Source: Clostridia bacterium
GTDB taxonomy: Bacteria; Bacillota; Clostridia; Oscillospirales; Acutalibacteraceae
Assembly (NCBI GenBank): GCA_017397655.1
Contig: JAFQIG010000014.1
Coordinates: 1 to 64,000, forward strand
Reading direction: 5' to 3'
Length of the DNA stretch: 64,000 bases
Part shown: piece after piece, positions 17,432-25,982 of the stretch
Layout: each line of letters opens with the position of its first letter
Numbering within the stretch: the stretch's first letter is position 1
The notes under the pieces: model-generated
What the model was told of the DNA's origin: nothing
What the model saw: only the letters and a program-made list of their open reading frames with translations
Databases searched by the model: none
Program-made: the position numbers and the translations under genes

Positions 17432-18559
17432 TCAGATAAAGAAGAATAACAATGCGCCGAGTGCAGAGAAAGCGAGCAATCCGATACCCATCAACGATAC
17501 CATTATAAAACCGTTGAGGTAGACGAAGCTCCAGAATGATGCCTGAACGACTGTGTGATTGGCGGCCTCGGATATGTTCTGCCACTGCAGGTATACATCG
17601 CATCCGTCAATCATAAAAGAATCATCAATGATCATATGTCGTTCATCGACTTCCTTGAAACCGCATTCTTTCAGACCGTCGGCAAAAAGACGTGCCATTT
17701 CTTCTGTTTTCAGCGTAATACGTGTGGCTGTTCTCAGCTCGTCACAGGGAGTGGTATCTCTCAGATGGCCGGGAACAAATCCTGTGCACCACCAATATTT
17801 GTCATAATTACGGGTGAATTCATGGTGGTAATTGCCGTCTCTGTCCTGATGGTACAACGAGGATTCCATAAACAGCATATTACTGTCAGAGGCTGCTGCA
17901 TAGTGTGAATATTTGTTTGCGTAGTCGCTGCCTTCCTTTTTGGTATAAACACCGACCTCGCTGCCGTAAAATACAAATCCGTACTGACCCTTCCACATCT
18001 GAATCATCCAGTCAAGTCCTTCATAAGTGAAAAAAACGCGGACAAAATCGTATTCAAGATAGTAAAGAGAGGCGAGAGAATCGTAAACAAAGTTGAATCC
18101 GAAAGGTCTTTGCCAGCAGTCCTTGTCGTTCGTATAATAATAATCGCCTTTGTATTCATACATATAGCTGAGAATCTGTCTTTCGCTCAGAATATCGCGC
18201 CAGAAACGCTTTTTATTTGTAACAAAGATTGTGATATCATCGGACAGATCACTTTCTTTTGATTTGGCAGAAATCTTTACTTCGCCTACATCGATGCCGG
18301 TAACAATACCGTTTTCATCGACGGTAGCAACAGAAGTGTCGGAGGATGTCCATGTTACAGCTTCGTCAATGTTGACAGAGAGAGCGAGTGTCTTTTTTAT
18401 TTCAACAGTATCAGACTGGGAAGAAATGCATAATTCGATAGCCGGCTCGGTCGAGGGCTCTTCATCGGGAAGCGGTTCTTCTGCGTGGGCGTAAAAGCAG
18501 TTGAGAAAAACTATAATAAATGCTAGCAAAAATGTTGATATTCTTTTTGTGTTTTTCAT
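17432..18559 (-). CDS. Secreted Ig-like (BIG2) protein with C-terminal membrane anchor
   Basis: A 375-residue protein: signal peptide (1-26), a bacterial Ig-like group 2 domain (about 45-112, with W-T-S-S-D-x-S-V-A-T-V), an uncharacterised extracellular region rich in Tyr and Trp, and a C-terminal transmembrane helix (about 345-372). Its gene heads the operon with the two-component system, 30 bp before the regulator. It may be a sensor partner of the kinase or a regulated surface protein; no function is established. Confidence 0.75.
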   Translation of the reverse strand: MKNTKRISTFLLAFIIVFLNCFYAHAEEPLPDEEPSTEPAIELCISSQSDTVEIKKTLALSVNIDEAVTWTSSDTSVATVDENGIVTGIDVGEVKISAKSKESDLSDDITIFVTNKKRFWRDILSERQILSYMYEYKGDYYYTNDKDCWQRPFGFNFVYDSLASLYYLEYDFVRVFFTYEGLDWMIQMWKGQYGFVFYGSEVGVYTKKEGSDYANKYSHYAAASDSNMLFMESSLYHQDRDGNYHHEFTRNYDKYWWCTGFVPGHLRDTTPCDELRTATRITLKTEEMARLFADGLKECGFKEVDERHMIIDDSFMIDGCDVYLQWQNISEAANHTVVQASFWSFVYLNGFIMVSLMGIGLLAFSALGALLFFFI

Positions 18560-18588
18560 AATATACCTCCTGACTATTATACATATTT

Positions 18589-18617
18589 ATATTATCACAA
18601 ATACAATAATATGTCAA
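18589..18617 (-). promoter_or_regulatory. Promoter of the Ig-protein / two-component operon
   Basis: On the minus strand TTGACA (18612-18617) and TAATAT (18589-18594) with a 17-bp spacer, 30 bp before the start codon. Confidence 0.75.
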
Positions 18618-18624
18618 ACAATAC

Positions 18625-19161
18625 CTATTGATTGTCAAGATAATTGATTGTACCTCTTACAATAGCACGACCAATGGCATCCAGGTTGTTTACAATCCAT
18701 TCGGAATCGTCGGGATTATCGTGATACGCAACCTCAACATACACCGAAGGTGCCGTAGTGCGGCTTAACTCCGCAAGCTCGTTTCTTACAGGAATAACTT
18801 TCACATTATCGGGATTCGGATAGATTTTTGCGATTTCATCTGCTATAGCTTCCGCTGCCGCTTTGCCGTCTTTACTTTCTGTAAAGTAGTAGATTTCGGG
18901 TCCTGTATTCTGTCCTGCTGACTCGTCAGGTGAGGCGTTGGAGTGCAGGGCGATGTGCAGATCCGGTCTGAAAATGTTGCTTTCGGAAATAGCTTCAGCT
19001 ACTGTGGAATTCTTATCTCTTCTTGCCGTTTCTATGCCGTTAAGAAGAAAATAAGGCACCATAACATCTGACAGCAGATTCATATACAGTCCTTCGTTTC
19101 CGTTGTTGTCGTAATATCGGTTAAAGTATTGGTTTGACGGCGAAATAAATACCTTTGACAT
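18625..19161 (-). CDS. N-acetylmuramoyl-L-alanine amidase-like protein (Amidase_3)
   Basis: A 178-residue peptidoglycan amidase-fold protein with no signal peptide or wall-binding domain. Later motifs of the zinc amidases are visible: L-H-I-A-L-H-S-N-A with a zinc His, and the C-terminal V-E-V-A-Y-H-D-N catalytic Glu segment. The usual first zinc His near the N-terminus (H-G-G) is replaced by S-P-S-N-Q, though the second-ligand Glu region is kept. This is either a family variant or loss of activity. ATG 19161 is preferred over 19209 because GGGAGGTG lies 6 nt upstream. Confidence 0.75.
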   Translation of the reverse strand: MSKVFISPSNQYFNRYYDNNGNEGLYMNLLSDVMVPYFLLNGIETARRDKNSTVAEAISESNIFRPDLHIALHSNASPDESAGQNTGPEIYYFTESKDGKAAAEAIADEIAKIYPNPDNVKVIPVRNELAELSRTTAPSVYVEVAYHDNPDDSEWIVNNLDAIGRAIVRGTINYLDNQ

Positions 19162-19180
19162 ATATTCACCTCCCGATATA

Positions 19181-19209
19181 ATCATATGCGGACACTCTTT
19201 TGTTGACAA
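19181..19209 (-). promoter_or_regulatory. Promoter of the amidase gene
   Basis: On the minus strand TTGTCA (19204-19209) and TATGAT (19181-19186), 17-bp spacer. Its -35 box overlaps the -35 of the divergent ABC-F promoter. Confidence 0.7.
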
Positions 19210-19231
19210 TCAATGTTCTAAAGCTTATAAT
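19203..19231 (+). promoter_or_regulatory. Promoter of the ABC-F gene
   Basis: TTGACA (19203-19208), 17-bp spacer, TATAAT (19226-19231): full consensus. It shares its -35 sequence with the amidase promoter on the other strand. Confidence 0.85.
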
Positions 19232-19262
19232 TAAAACATTAAATTATAAGGATAATAGTAAA

Positions 19263-21167
19263 ATGGCAGTATTAAGTGCTTTTAATGTAGAAATGTATTT
19301 TGGAGACAGACTTCTTTTTAAAGAGGTTTGCTTTGACATCGGCGAAAGAGAGCGTGTCGCACTTGTAGGTCCAAACGGAACAGGCAAAACGACTTTGTTT
19401 AAACTGATTACGGGCGAGTTGGAGCCTACCGGGGGACAGGTTATCAAGTCAAAGAATGCAGTTCTCGGTTATATGGAACAGCATGCCTGTGCAGATTCCG
19501 AAAGAACGGTATATGACGAGATGCTGACAGTATTTGAAGATTTGATAGCAATAGAAACCAGGCTTGAGGATATTTCCGTTATGATCCACTTGGGATCAGG
19601 TGATATTGACGAATTGATCCGTGAGCAAGGGTTGCTTCAGGAAAAGTTTGAGCGTATGGACGGATTGACGTTCAGAAGCCGTACACGCGCCGCCTTGCTC
19701 GGACTCGGTTTTACGGAGAGCGATTTTTATCTTAAGTGTACCGAGCTCAGCGGAGGTCAGCGTTCAAAGCTGAGCCTCGGCAAGCTTTTGCTGTCGGGTG
19801 CGGATATATTGCTTCTTGACGAGCCGACAAACCACCTTGATATTGATTCTGTTGAATGGCTGGAAGGCTTTTTGAAGGAATATAAAGGATCGGCTGTTAT
19901 AATTTCTCATGACAGATACTTTCTTGACCGTGTGACGGAAAAGACGATGGACTTTGCGCGCAATACGCTTCGCGTATGGAAAGGCAATTATAGCGAATAT
20001 CTTAAGCAAAAAGAGGCGTTTGAAGAGCACGAGCGTAAGGTTTATGAAAACCTTATGGATGAAATCCGTCATATTGAGGAGATTATCGAGCAACAGAAGC
20101 GTTTCGGTAGAGAACGAAACTTCATTACTATAGAAAGCAAGCAGAAAATGCTTGAAAAAAAGAAAGCCGAGCTTGTGGTACCGGAAGCAGCACAGGCTAA
20201 GGTGCATTTCAAATTCAAGGCAACGGCAGAAACAGGAAATGAAGTGCTTGTTGTAAAGGATTTTGAAAAAGGCTTTGATAACAAACTTCTGTTTTCCGAT
20301 GTTTCGTTCGGCGTGTACAGGGGAGACAGAATCTTTCTTTTGGGAGCAAACGGCACAGGCAAAACAACGTTTCTTCGTATCCTTCACGGAGAGACAAAGG
20401 CGGATAACGGTACCTTCAAGCTCGGATCAAATGTTAAGCTCGGATATTTTGATCAGAGTCTTGAAAATCTTAATCAGGATAAAACAGTTATTGATGAAAT
20501 ATGGGATGACCACAAATCAATGACAATGACCGAGGTGCGAAATGCTTTGGCAGCATTTCTGATCCGTGGAGATGATGTTTTTAAGAAAGTTTCGCAGTTA
20601 AGCGGCGGTGAAAAGGCAAGAACGGCACTATTGAAACTTGTTTTGTCGGGAGCAAACTTTCTGGTGCTTGACGAGCCGACGAACCATCTTGATATAAATT
20701 CAAGAGAGGCGCTTGAAAATGCACTGCTGAGCTACGGTGGAACAATGCTTGTTGTGTCGCACGACAGATATTTTATCAACAAGCTTTGTACTCGTGTTAT
20801 TCAGTTTACAAAAAGCGGCGCAAAAGAGTTTATAGGAAATTACGACGAATATATGGAAAAGCGTTACAGCGAGCAAACCGTCGAAAAGCCTGTAGCGAAA
20901 GTAAACACATATAAACAGAAAAAAGAGCGGGAAAGTGAACGAAGAAAGCTTGACGGCAAAATTCGCAGATGTGAAGAAGCGATCGAAAAGATAGAGGATG
21001 AAATTTCAGTTACCAATGATATTTTATCGTCACCGGAGACAGCTTCGGATTACGAAAAAATCATAGAATTTACTGAAAAGCTCAACGAATTAAAGCAGAA
21101 ACAAGAGGAGCTTCTCATCGAATGGGAAGAACTGAGTGAGGAACGTGTAAAGCTCGGAGATGAATAA
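19263..21167 (+). CDS. ABC-F family ATPase
   Basis: A 634-residue soluble protein with two ABC ATPase domains joined by a charged linker. Both copies have complete motifs: Walker A G-P-N-G-T-G-K-T-T and G-A-N-G-T-G-K-T-T, signatures L-S-G-G-Q and L-S-G-G-E, and Walker B ending D-E-P-T-N-H-L-D. A coiled coil occupies the last 90 residues. No membrane domain is present. ABC-F proteins act on the ribosome (translation factors, some giving antibiotic protection). The domain plan fits YdiF/Uup-like housekeeping members. ATG 19263 is chosen from AAGGA upstream and alignment with the family's start. Confidence 0.9.
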   Translation: MAVLSAFNVEMYFGDRLLFKEVCFDIGERERVALVGPNGTGKTTLFKLITGELEPTGGQVIKSKNAVLGYMEQHACADSERTVYDEMLTVFEDLIAIETRLEDISVMIHLGSGDIDELIREQGLLQEKFERMDGLTFRSRTRAALLGLGFTESDFYLKCTELSGGQRSKLSLGKLLLSGADILLLDEPTNHLDIDSVEWLEGFLKEYKGSAVIISHDRYFLDRVTEKTMDFARNTLRVWKGNYSEYLKQKEAFEEHERKVYENLMDEIRHIEEIIEQQKRFGRERNFITIESKQKMLEKKKAELVVPEAAQAKVHFKFKATAETGNEVLVVKDFEKGFDNKLLFSDVSFGVYRGDRIFLLGANGTGKTTFLRILHGETKADNGTFKLGSNVKLGYFDQSLENLNQDKTVIDEIWDDHKSMTMTEVRNALAAFLIRGDDVFKKVSQLSGGEKARTALLKLVLSGANFLVLDEPTNHLDINSREALENALLSYGGTMLVVSHDRYFINKLCTRVIQFTKSGAKEFIGNYDEYMEKRYSEQTVEKPVAKVNTYKQKKERESERRKLDGKIRRCEEAIEKIEDEISVTNDILSSPETASDYEKIIEFTEKLNELKQKQEELLIEWEELSEERVKLGDE

Positions 21168-21175
21168 TTGTTAAA

Positions 21176-21201
21176 TTTGTAAAGCATAACAGCTTTACAA
21201 A
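21176..21201. repeat. TTGTAAAG inverted repeat, copy 1
   Basis: TTTGTAAAGC and GCTTTACAAA form a perfect 10-bp inverted repeat around a 6-nt loop, starting 8 bp after the ABC-F stop codon. Two more copies with the same spacing occur at 21307-21330 and 31700-31722. It may be an operator or a transcript hairpin. Confidence 0.75.
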
Positions 21202-21306
21202 ACACGTGGATGAAAAACAGACAATGAATTTACAGAGGTTTCATAAAACGTTGATAAATAAGGAATTTTTGAAATTGAATTTATGTAATCTATAGAATGA
21301 TTTGGT

Positions 21307-21330
21307 TTGTAAAGTGCGATAGCTTTACAA
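21307..21330. repeat. TTGTAAAG inverted repeat, copy 2
   Basis: TTGTAAAGT-N6-GCTTTACAA, 9-bp arms with one T.G pair and 6-nt loop, 32 bp before the GNAT start codon. Same structure as the copies at 21176 and 31700. Confidence 0.75.
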
Positions 21331-21362
21331 TTGAGCCGTAACAATTAACAGGAGGCGTAAGG

Positions 21363-21935
21363 ATGTCTATAATAATCAGACCATACGAAAACAAGGATTT
21401 TGACGATGTCAGATTGATTTGTGTTGCAACGGCAAGCTTCAGAACAAGAAGTGAGGCAAGACGTATGTTTTTGCTGAAATTATATTGTGACTATTATCTC
21501 GAATGTGAACCCGAAAACTGTTACGTTGCCGTTGATACGGATGATGAAGGCAATGAGAAGGTTGTCGGATATACACTCTGTGCAATTGATTGCGAATCAT
21601 ACGCTAAACGCTTCTTTGAAAAGTACTTGCCTAAGATCAAAGAGTACAGCAAGTTTAATGCATATTTTGCAAGAACAGAGGTGCTGCTTTACGGAAAGTT
21701 CGCTTCATTTTTTCCTGCGCATATGCATATTGACATTCTGCCGGCTTATCAGCGTCAGGGTATAGGTACACGTTTGGTCGATAACATAAAGGAGCACCTT
21801 AAGAGCAGGGGCATAAAAGGAGTTATGCTGGTTGCCGGTAAAAAGAATGTCGGAGCCAAAAGCTTCTATCTGAAAAACGGATTTTCTTTTTTGGAAAGCG
21901 TTGGCGGAAATTCGATTTTTGGTTTTGATTTCTGA
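21363..21935 (+). CDS. GNAT family N-acetyltransferase
   Basis: A 190-residue acetyl-CoA-dependent acetyltransferase. The coenzyme A loop R-Q-G-I-G-T-R-L is visible near residue 138, followed by the typical beta strand and G-A-K-S-F-Y-x-K-N-G-F ending. AGGAGG precedes the ATG. The gene is monocistronic by appearance, preceded by the TTGTAAAG palindrome. The substrate is unknown. Confidence 0.85.
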   Translation: MSIIIRPYENKDFDDVRLICVATASFRTRSEARRMFLLKLYCDYYLECEPENCYVAVDTDDEGNEKVVGYTLCAIDCESYAKRFFEKYLPKIKEYSKFNAYFARTEVLLYGKFASFFPAHMHIDILPAYQRQGIGTRLVDNIKEHLKSRGIKGVMLVAGKKNVGAKSFYLKNGFSFLESVGGNSIFGFDF

Positions 21936-22020
21936 TATGCAATTCAGTTATTTCTAATCTCGCATTAATGTGCATTGTTTACAATTATGCGCAATGATAT
22001 TTGTCTAACTGGCTAATTTA

Positions 22021-22036
22021 TGACATGTTTATGTCA
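22021..22036. promoter_or_regulatory. Palindrome upstream of the EAL/matrix locus promoter
   Basis: TGACAT-GTTT-ATGTCA is a perfect 6-bp inverted repeat 40 bp upstream of the -35 box at 22076, a plausible operator. The remainder of the 281-bp gap 21936-22216 holds the promoter and an untranslated leader; I see no c-di-GMP riboswitch consensus in it. Confidence 0.4.
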
Positions 22037-22075
22037 AAAATATTAACAAAATCTTAAAAAAATCTTTTGTTTTTA

Positions 22076-22105
22076 TTGACATTTGTGTGTGTATTGTGTT
22101 AATCT
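22076..22105 (+). promoter_or_regulatory. Probable promoter of the EAL gene and matrix locus
   Basis: TTGACA (22076-22081) and TAATCT (22100-22105) with an 18-bp spacer, giving a leader of about 105 nt before the EAL start. Confidence 0.55.
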
Positions 22106-22216
22106 ATATGAGAGTGAAAATGTCTGTTACTGTGATCTTTTCGGTGAAGTGCCGGGAGGGTCAGTTCCTGTGTTTTAAATGATTAATTATACATAACTTT
22201 GACGGGAGTGCCTACC

Positions 22217-22975
22217 ATGGAAGAAAACAAGAAAACCGCTGTAAAGTCGAATACCGCTTCGCGTTTGCGCACATTAGAGCTTTCGTATCAGCCTGTATTT
22301 GATGTACATCTTAATATGGCGATTGATTTTGTTACTTCAATGCGTATCAACGACCGTCAGATGGGTGTTCTTTTGCAGGATGCTATCTTTCCTATCGCAG
22401 AAAAGACAAATCAGATCTGCGAGCTTAACAGATGGAACATCGAAGAGGGTTGTGATGCAATTCTCAGATGTGAAAAGAGAGAGATTGACATCAATCGTCT
22501 TATAGTTCCTGTTTCCAAGAAGTATCTTTCTAAAAACTATGCTGTCAAGCAGCTTATCAAGATTGTCGAAACAAAGGATGTTGCTCCCGACAAGTTCTGT
22601 CTCAATATTTCGGAGAGTATCTTTGAAGCTGAAAAAGCTCAGGTTACCGAGAGCATCAAGCAACTTCGTGAATACGGCTTTCTTGTTTCAATTGATGATT
22701 TTGGTGTTGAATATACATCAATTTCTCACCTCAGTCTTTATGATGTTGACTATATCGGCATCCACGCAAGCCTTATTGATGACATAATGACTGAAGAAAA
22801 AGTTCAGAACAGGATACAGGGTATCATTGATCTTTGTAAAAAGCTTGAAACACAGATAAAGTTTGACGGTGTTGATACCGAAGAAAAGGCGACGTTGCTC
22901 AAGTCGATGGGAGCAGACCAGATGATGGGTTCGTTTTACGGCAAGCCGATTTCGGAAAAACAGATCAAGATTTAA
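22217..22975 (+). CDS. Degenerate EAL-domain protein
   Basis: A 252-residue soluble protein with the whole EAL fold (c-di-GMP phosphodiesterase family) and no sensor domain. The opening Y-Q-P-V and the D-D-F-G motif near residue 160 are kept. The E-A-L motif is replaced by V-T-S (residues 39-41), the L-K-I-D lysine motif reads I-G-I-H, and the catalytic base motif E-G-V reads D-G-V. These losses predict no hydrolysis, so it may bind c-di-GMP or a protein partner. ATG 22217 follows GGGAG. The gene lies 49 bp before the first matrix-locus gene and may belong to that operon. Confidence 0.8.
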   Translation: MEENKKTAVKSNTASRLRTLELSYQPVFDVHLNMAIDFVTSMRINDRQMGVLLQDAIFPIAEKTNQICELNRWNIEEGCDAILRCEKREIDINRLIVPVSKKYLSKNYAVKQLIKIVETKDVAPDKFCLNISESIFEAEKAQVTESIKQLREYGFLVSIDDFGVEYTSISHLSLYDVDYIGIHASLIDDIMTEEKVQNRIQGIIDLCKKLETQIKFDGVDTEEKATLLKSMGADQMMGSFYGKPISEKQIKI

Positions 22976-23024
22976 CCAATATTTGTATACCTTATATATT
23001 ATAACGGTGCAGGAGATGATTTAG

Positions 23025-23897
23025 TTGGGCAAAAAGAAAAAGGAGCTTTCTTCACAGGCGGGCGTTCCTAACGGAACTGTAGCTTCGCAGGGCGATAAGG
23101 GACCGTACATACCTGCTCTTTCAATGGATGATCAGAGCAAAAAGTATGATGTCAATACAAAGGCGGAGAAAGTACGTAAAAGAGATTGGCTCATACGAAT
23201 CATTGCATTGATTCTTCTTATATTACTTCTTATCATTGGTATAGGTTACTGTAGCGTAACAATCCTCAACAAGGCGGGTCGTTTCACCGTCAGCCTTGTC
23301 CCGAATGAATACGGAATACAGCTTTCGGCAACAGAGGATTTCGCGGAACCTACACTTAATCTCTACGCTTCACCGGTAATTGATATGAACAATATCACCA
23401 AAGAGTGGATTCTCAATCAGAACGGTGAGCTCGGAGCAGACCCTGTATACGATGACTTCGCAGAAGTTGACCGTGTCTGGGGCGAACATAACGGAACTAA
23501 TTACCTTGCATATACATTTGGCGTAAGAAACGCCAGCGAAGATCCCGAAGATGTTGTTTCTTACAGGGCAACGCTGAATCTCCTTTATGAATATAAAGGT
23601 GCAGACGAAGCTGTGAGGGTAATGGTGTTCAAAAACGGCAAACCGACGGTTTATGCTAAACCGCAGTTTGGAACAGACAAGCTGGAAACCTTTGAAGCAG
23701 ACAAGAACTTCCATTCTGAAGATGTAGTTTTCGAGGAAATCCGTTCTGACTTCCAGGTAGGCGAGACGGACAGATATACCGTCGTCATCTGGCTTGAAGG
23801 CAATGATCCCGAATGTGTTAATGCAATCATGGGTGGCGAAGCAAAGTTCTCTATGGACTTTGAAGTCATCGGCGGCAACAGTGGCGGTGTGGAATGA
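23025..23897 (+). CDS. Type II membrane protein related to the locus's matrix subunits
   Basis: A 290-residue protein starting at TTG 23025 (AGGAG 9 nt upstream). A basic cytoplasmic N-terminus of about 50 residues precedes one strong transmembrane helix (about 56-78). The extracellular beta-rich domain ends in a W-L-E-G-N-D-P-E-C motif shared with the TasA-like protein at 25983 and, in altered form, with that at 23985. Unlike those it keeps its anchor and has no A-W-F cleavage motif. It could anchor or nucleate the fibre. No named family is recognised. Confidence 0.7.
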   Translation: MGKKKKELSSQAGVPNGTVASQGDKGPYIPALSMDDQSKKYDVNTKAEKVRKRDWLIRIIALILLILLLIIGIGYCSVTILNKAGRFTVSLVPNEYGIQLSATEDFAEPTLNLYASPVIDMNNITKEWILNQNGELGADPVYDDFAEVDRVWGEHNGTNYLAYTFGVRNASEDPEDVVSYRATLNLLYEYKGADEAVRVMVFKNGKPTVYAKPQFGTDKLETFEADKNFHSEDVVFEEIRSDFQVGETDRYTVVIWLEGNDPECVNAIMGGEAKFSMDFEVIGGNSGGVE

Positions 23898-23984
23898 GCT
23901 TGGGGGAGACCCTTTCACATCAAAACTGAAACCAATCGCACAAACACTTAGGATATAAAACAAATTTTTTTGGAGGAAAATCTA

Positions 23985-24737
23985 ATGAAAAAGCGTTCAC
24001 TTATTTCTGCAGTAGCAATGCTTATTGTTTCTGCTATCGTTCTCACAAGCGCAACTTATGCATGGTTCGCAAGCGGTTCCAATGCATACGTAGAGACAAT
24101 CTCTGCAACAATCACAAACAGCGACGGTTCTATCCTTCTTTCTGCTGACGGCGGCAATCAGTGGCTCTCCACAATCGGCCAGGGCAACTTCACAGCTTCC
24201 ACAGGTACTTTCTCATCCGCATATGCTCCTGTTTCTGTAACAGTTGCTCCCTCTCCCGTAGTTGTTGGCGGTCAGCTTGACGGTTCCAACTTCCAGGCAG
24301 TTGCAGCTACAGCAGGTAACGAGTACACAGAGTTCACATACAAACTCAAGACAACAGTTGACGCAACTGTTACATGTGCTCCCACATTCACAACAGCTGT
24401 TGCTTACGGTTATGCTCTTGTTATCGTTAACGGCCAGACATATCTCTATGGTTCTGACAGCACAAGAACATACAACCCCATCACAACAGCTGCTGACCTC
24501 TCCACAGTAGTCGGTGTTGACTCCAACAACAACTACATCATGGATGCAGGCGACACAACATGCCCCGCTCTCGGTTCAACAACACAGCCCACAAATGCTG
24601 GTACAATCACAATCGATACAACAGCTAACAACCCTGTTGATATCAGAGTTCTTGTATGGGCAGAAGGCCAGGATGCAGCTTGCCACGGTACTGTTAACGC
24701 ACAGGAAATCGCAATCGGCTTCAGCTTCACAAAATAA
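23985..24737 (+). CDS. TasA/camelysin-like major secreted subunit (SipW-cognate signal)
   Basis: A 250-residue secreted protein. Residues 1-28 form a SipW-cognate-type signal ending A-T-Y-A-W-F-A-S, the pattern of TasA/camelysin proteins cleaved by SipW. The mature part is rich in Thr, Ala, Ser and Val and ends with V-W-A-E-G-Q-D-A-A-C. Its codon use is much more biased than its neighbours (Thr nearly all ACA, many CTC, GTT and AAC), which suggests very high expression. TGGAGG precedes ATG 23985. Four consecutive hairpins follow its stop, and a SipW-like peptidase is the next gene. Likely the main fibre subunit; polymerisation is inferred from TasA. Confidence 0.78.
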   Translation: MKKRSLISAVAMLIVSAIVLTSATYAWFASGSNAYVETISATITNSDGSILLSADGGNQWLSTIGQGNFTASTGTFSSAYAPVSVTVAPSPVVVGGQLDGSNFQAVAATAGNEYTEFTYKLKTTVDATVTCAPTFTTAVAYGYALVIVNGQTYLYGSDSTRTYNPITTAADLSTVVGVDSNNNYIMDAGDTTCPALGSTTQPTNAGTITIDTTANNPVDIRVLVWAEGQDAACHGTVNAQEIAIGFSFTK

Positions 24738-24771
24738 TTTAACTTTAGTATAGTTTTACTGAAGTAACTTA

Positions 24772-24924
24772 CTGCCGGGTGACTCCGGTTGCCCGGCAGA
24801 CCCCCGATTCTCCCCCGGTAGGGGCGGTTTTAAACCGCCCTGATGAGTGATTAGCTAACACTTTTAGAGGGCTGCTTAAAACAGTCCCTGCGACTGTTCT
24901 GTACTGCAGTTTTCTGCAGTACAG
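24772..24924 (+). promoter_or_regulatory. Cluster of four transcript hairpins after the major subunit gene
   Basis: Four perfect or near-perfect stems follow one another: 24772-24799 (8 bp), 24822-24840 (7-9 bp, GGGCGGT), 24880-24898 (7 bp) and 24899-24924 (CTGTACTGCAG, 11 bp, TTTT loop). None has a U-run, so they look like mRNA-stabilising or attenuating structures that would raise the subunit transcript over the downstream peptidase, rather than a full terminator. Confidence 0.7.
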
Positions 24925-25001
24925 AATGGCACGAAAAGGCGATTTATGATTTTTTGTCGAAAGATTGTAAATGACTTTTTCGGTCAATGGAGGTAAAACT
25001 A

Positions 25002-25865
25002 ATGAAAAAAGCACTTAGTGTTATAGGTGACATTTTAACTGCAATCATCCTTATATTTGCAATTACAATTACTGTTATGGTCATTACTTCCGTCAGAAGT
25101 GAAGACAGAGTACCGAATTTATTTGGATATGCAATAATGAATGTTGAAACTGATTCAATGGTCAGCGAAAACGGTTTTAATGTTGGCGATCTTATTGTTG
25201 TCCGTATGCTTGACGAGGAAGAAGCGAATAACCTTAAAGTCGGTGATGTCATTACTTTCAAGAGATATCTGAACAAGCAAGAGTATCTTGAAACTCACAG
25301 AATCGTTGCTAACACAGCACAGGTTAACAGCGAATATGCAATTCATGAAAACGAAATTAAGGATGGCATCTGGTATCACGGCGGCGAAACATATTACATC
25401 ACAAAAGGTGACAATACTCCGTCAATCGACTTCAGTCCCGAAACAGGCGGTATTGAATATGCCCACGCAGGCAATATTGTCGGCATCTGGGAAGGTACAA
25501 CAATCCCCGTACTCGGCAAGATTATGAAATTCCTTCAGTCTCAGATGGGCTTCATGATCTGTATCGTAGTTCCCGTGGCACTTTTCTTCATCTATGAGCT
25601 TTATGTATTTATCGTAACGATCTCCAGAAAGAAGAAGGAAGAAGCTCTTGCAGAGATTTCAAGCAAGGAAGAAGAGCTTAAGGCAAAGGCTGTTGCAGAA
25701 TTCCTTGCACAGCAGCAGGCAGAGGATACAAAGAAAGCAGAAACTCCTGCTGAACCTGAGAAGCCCGAAGCTCCCGCAGCACCTGCTAATGAGATGAGCG
25801 AAGAAGAAAAACAGCGTATAATTAACGAGTATCTCGCAAAACAAGCACAGGAAAAGAAAGATTAA
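25002..25865 (+). CDS. SipW-like signal peptidase I with long cytoplasmic tail
   Basis: A 287-residue peptidase of the Ser-His (ER/SipW) type. N-terminal transmembrane helix (about 8-31), catalytic Ser52 in T-D-S-M, His99 in E-T-H-R, then T-K-G-D-N and a second transmembrane helix (about 180-205). The C-terminal 80 residues are cytoplasmic, charged and coiled-coil-like, with two copies of a motif A-x-x-E-F-L-A-Q-Q / I-I-N-E-Y-L-A-K-Q. This tail is absent from ordinary SipW proteins and is shared with the peptidase at 27029. ATG 25002 follows GGAGGTAA. Expected substrate: the subunit encoded just upstream. Confidence 0.88.
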   Translation: MKKALSVIGDILTAIILIFAITITVMVITSVRSEDRVPNLFGYAIMNVETDSMVSENGFNVGDLIVVRMLDEEEANNLKVGDVITFKRYLNKQEYLETHRIVANTAQVNSEYAIHENEIKDGIWYHGGETYYITKGDNTPSIDFSPETGGIEYAHAGNIVGIWEGTTIPVLGKIMKFLQSQMGFMICIVVPVALFFIYELYVFIVTISRKKKEEALAEISSKEEELKAKAVAEFLAQQQAEDTKKAETPAEPEKPEAPAAPANEMSEEEKQRIINEYLAKQAQEKKD

Positions 25866-25874
25866 AAGATTTAC

Positions 25875-25901
25875 GGGCGGTCGAAAGACCCTCGATCGCC
25901 C
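25875..25901 (+). promoter_or_regulatory. Intergenic hairpin after the first signal peptidase
   Basis: GGGCGGTCGA pairs with TCGATCGCCC (one G.U pair) around a 7-nt loop, between the peptidase at 25002 and the subunit at 25983; no U-run. Confidence 0.6.
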
Positions 25902-25982
25902 GACAAAACCATGATTTATGAACTGTCACGGCAGTTTATAAATGACGGCTTTGTCAAAAATAAGGAAAAAGAGGTAATAATT

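Noticed and set aside
22106..22216. c-di-GMP riboswitch before the EAL gene
   Set aside because: I could not find the conserved core sequences of either known class in the leader.
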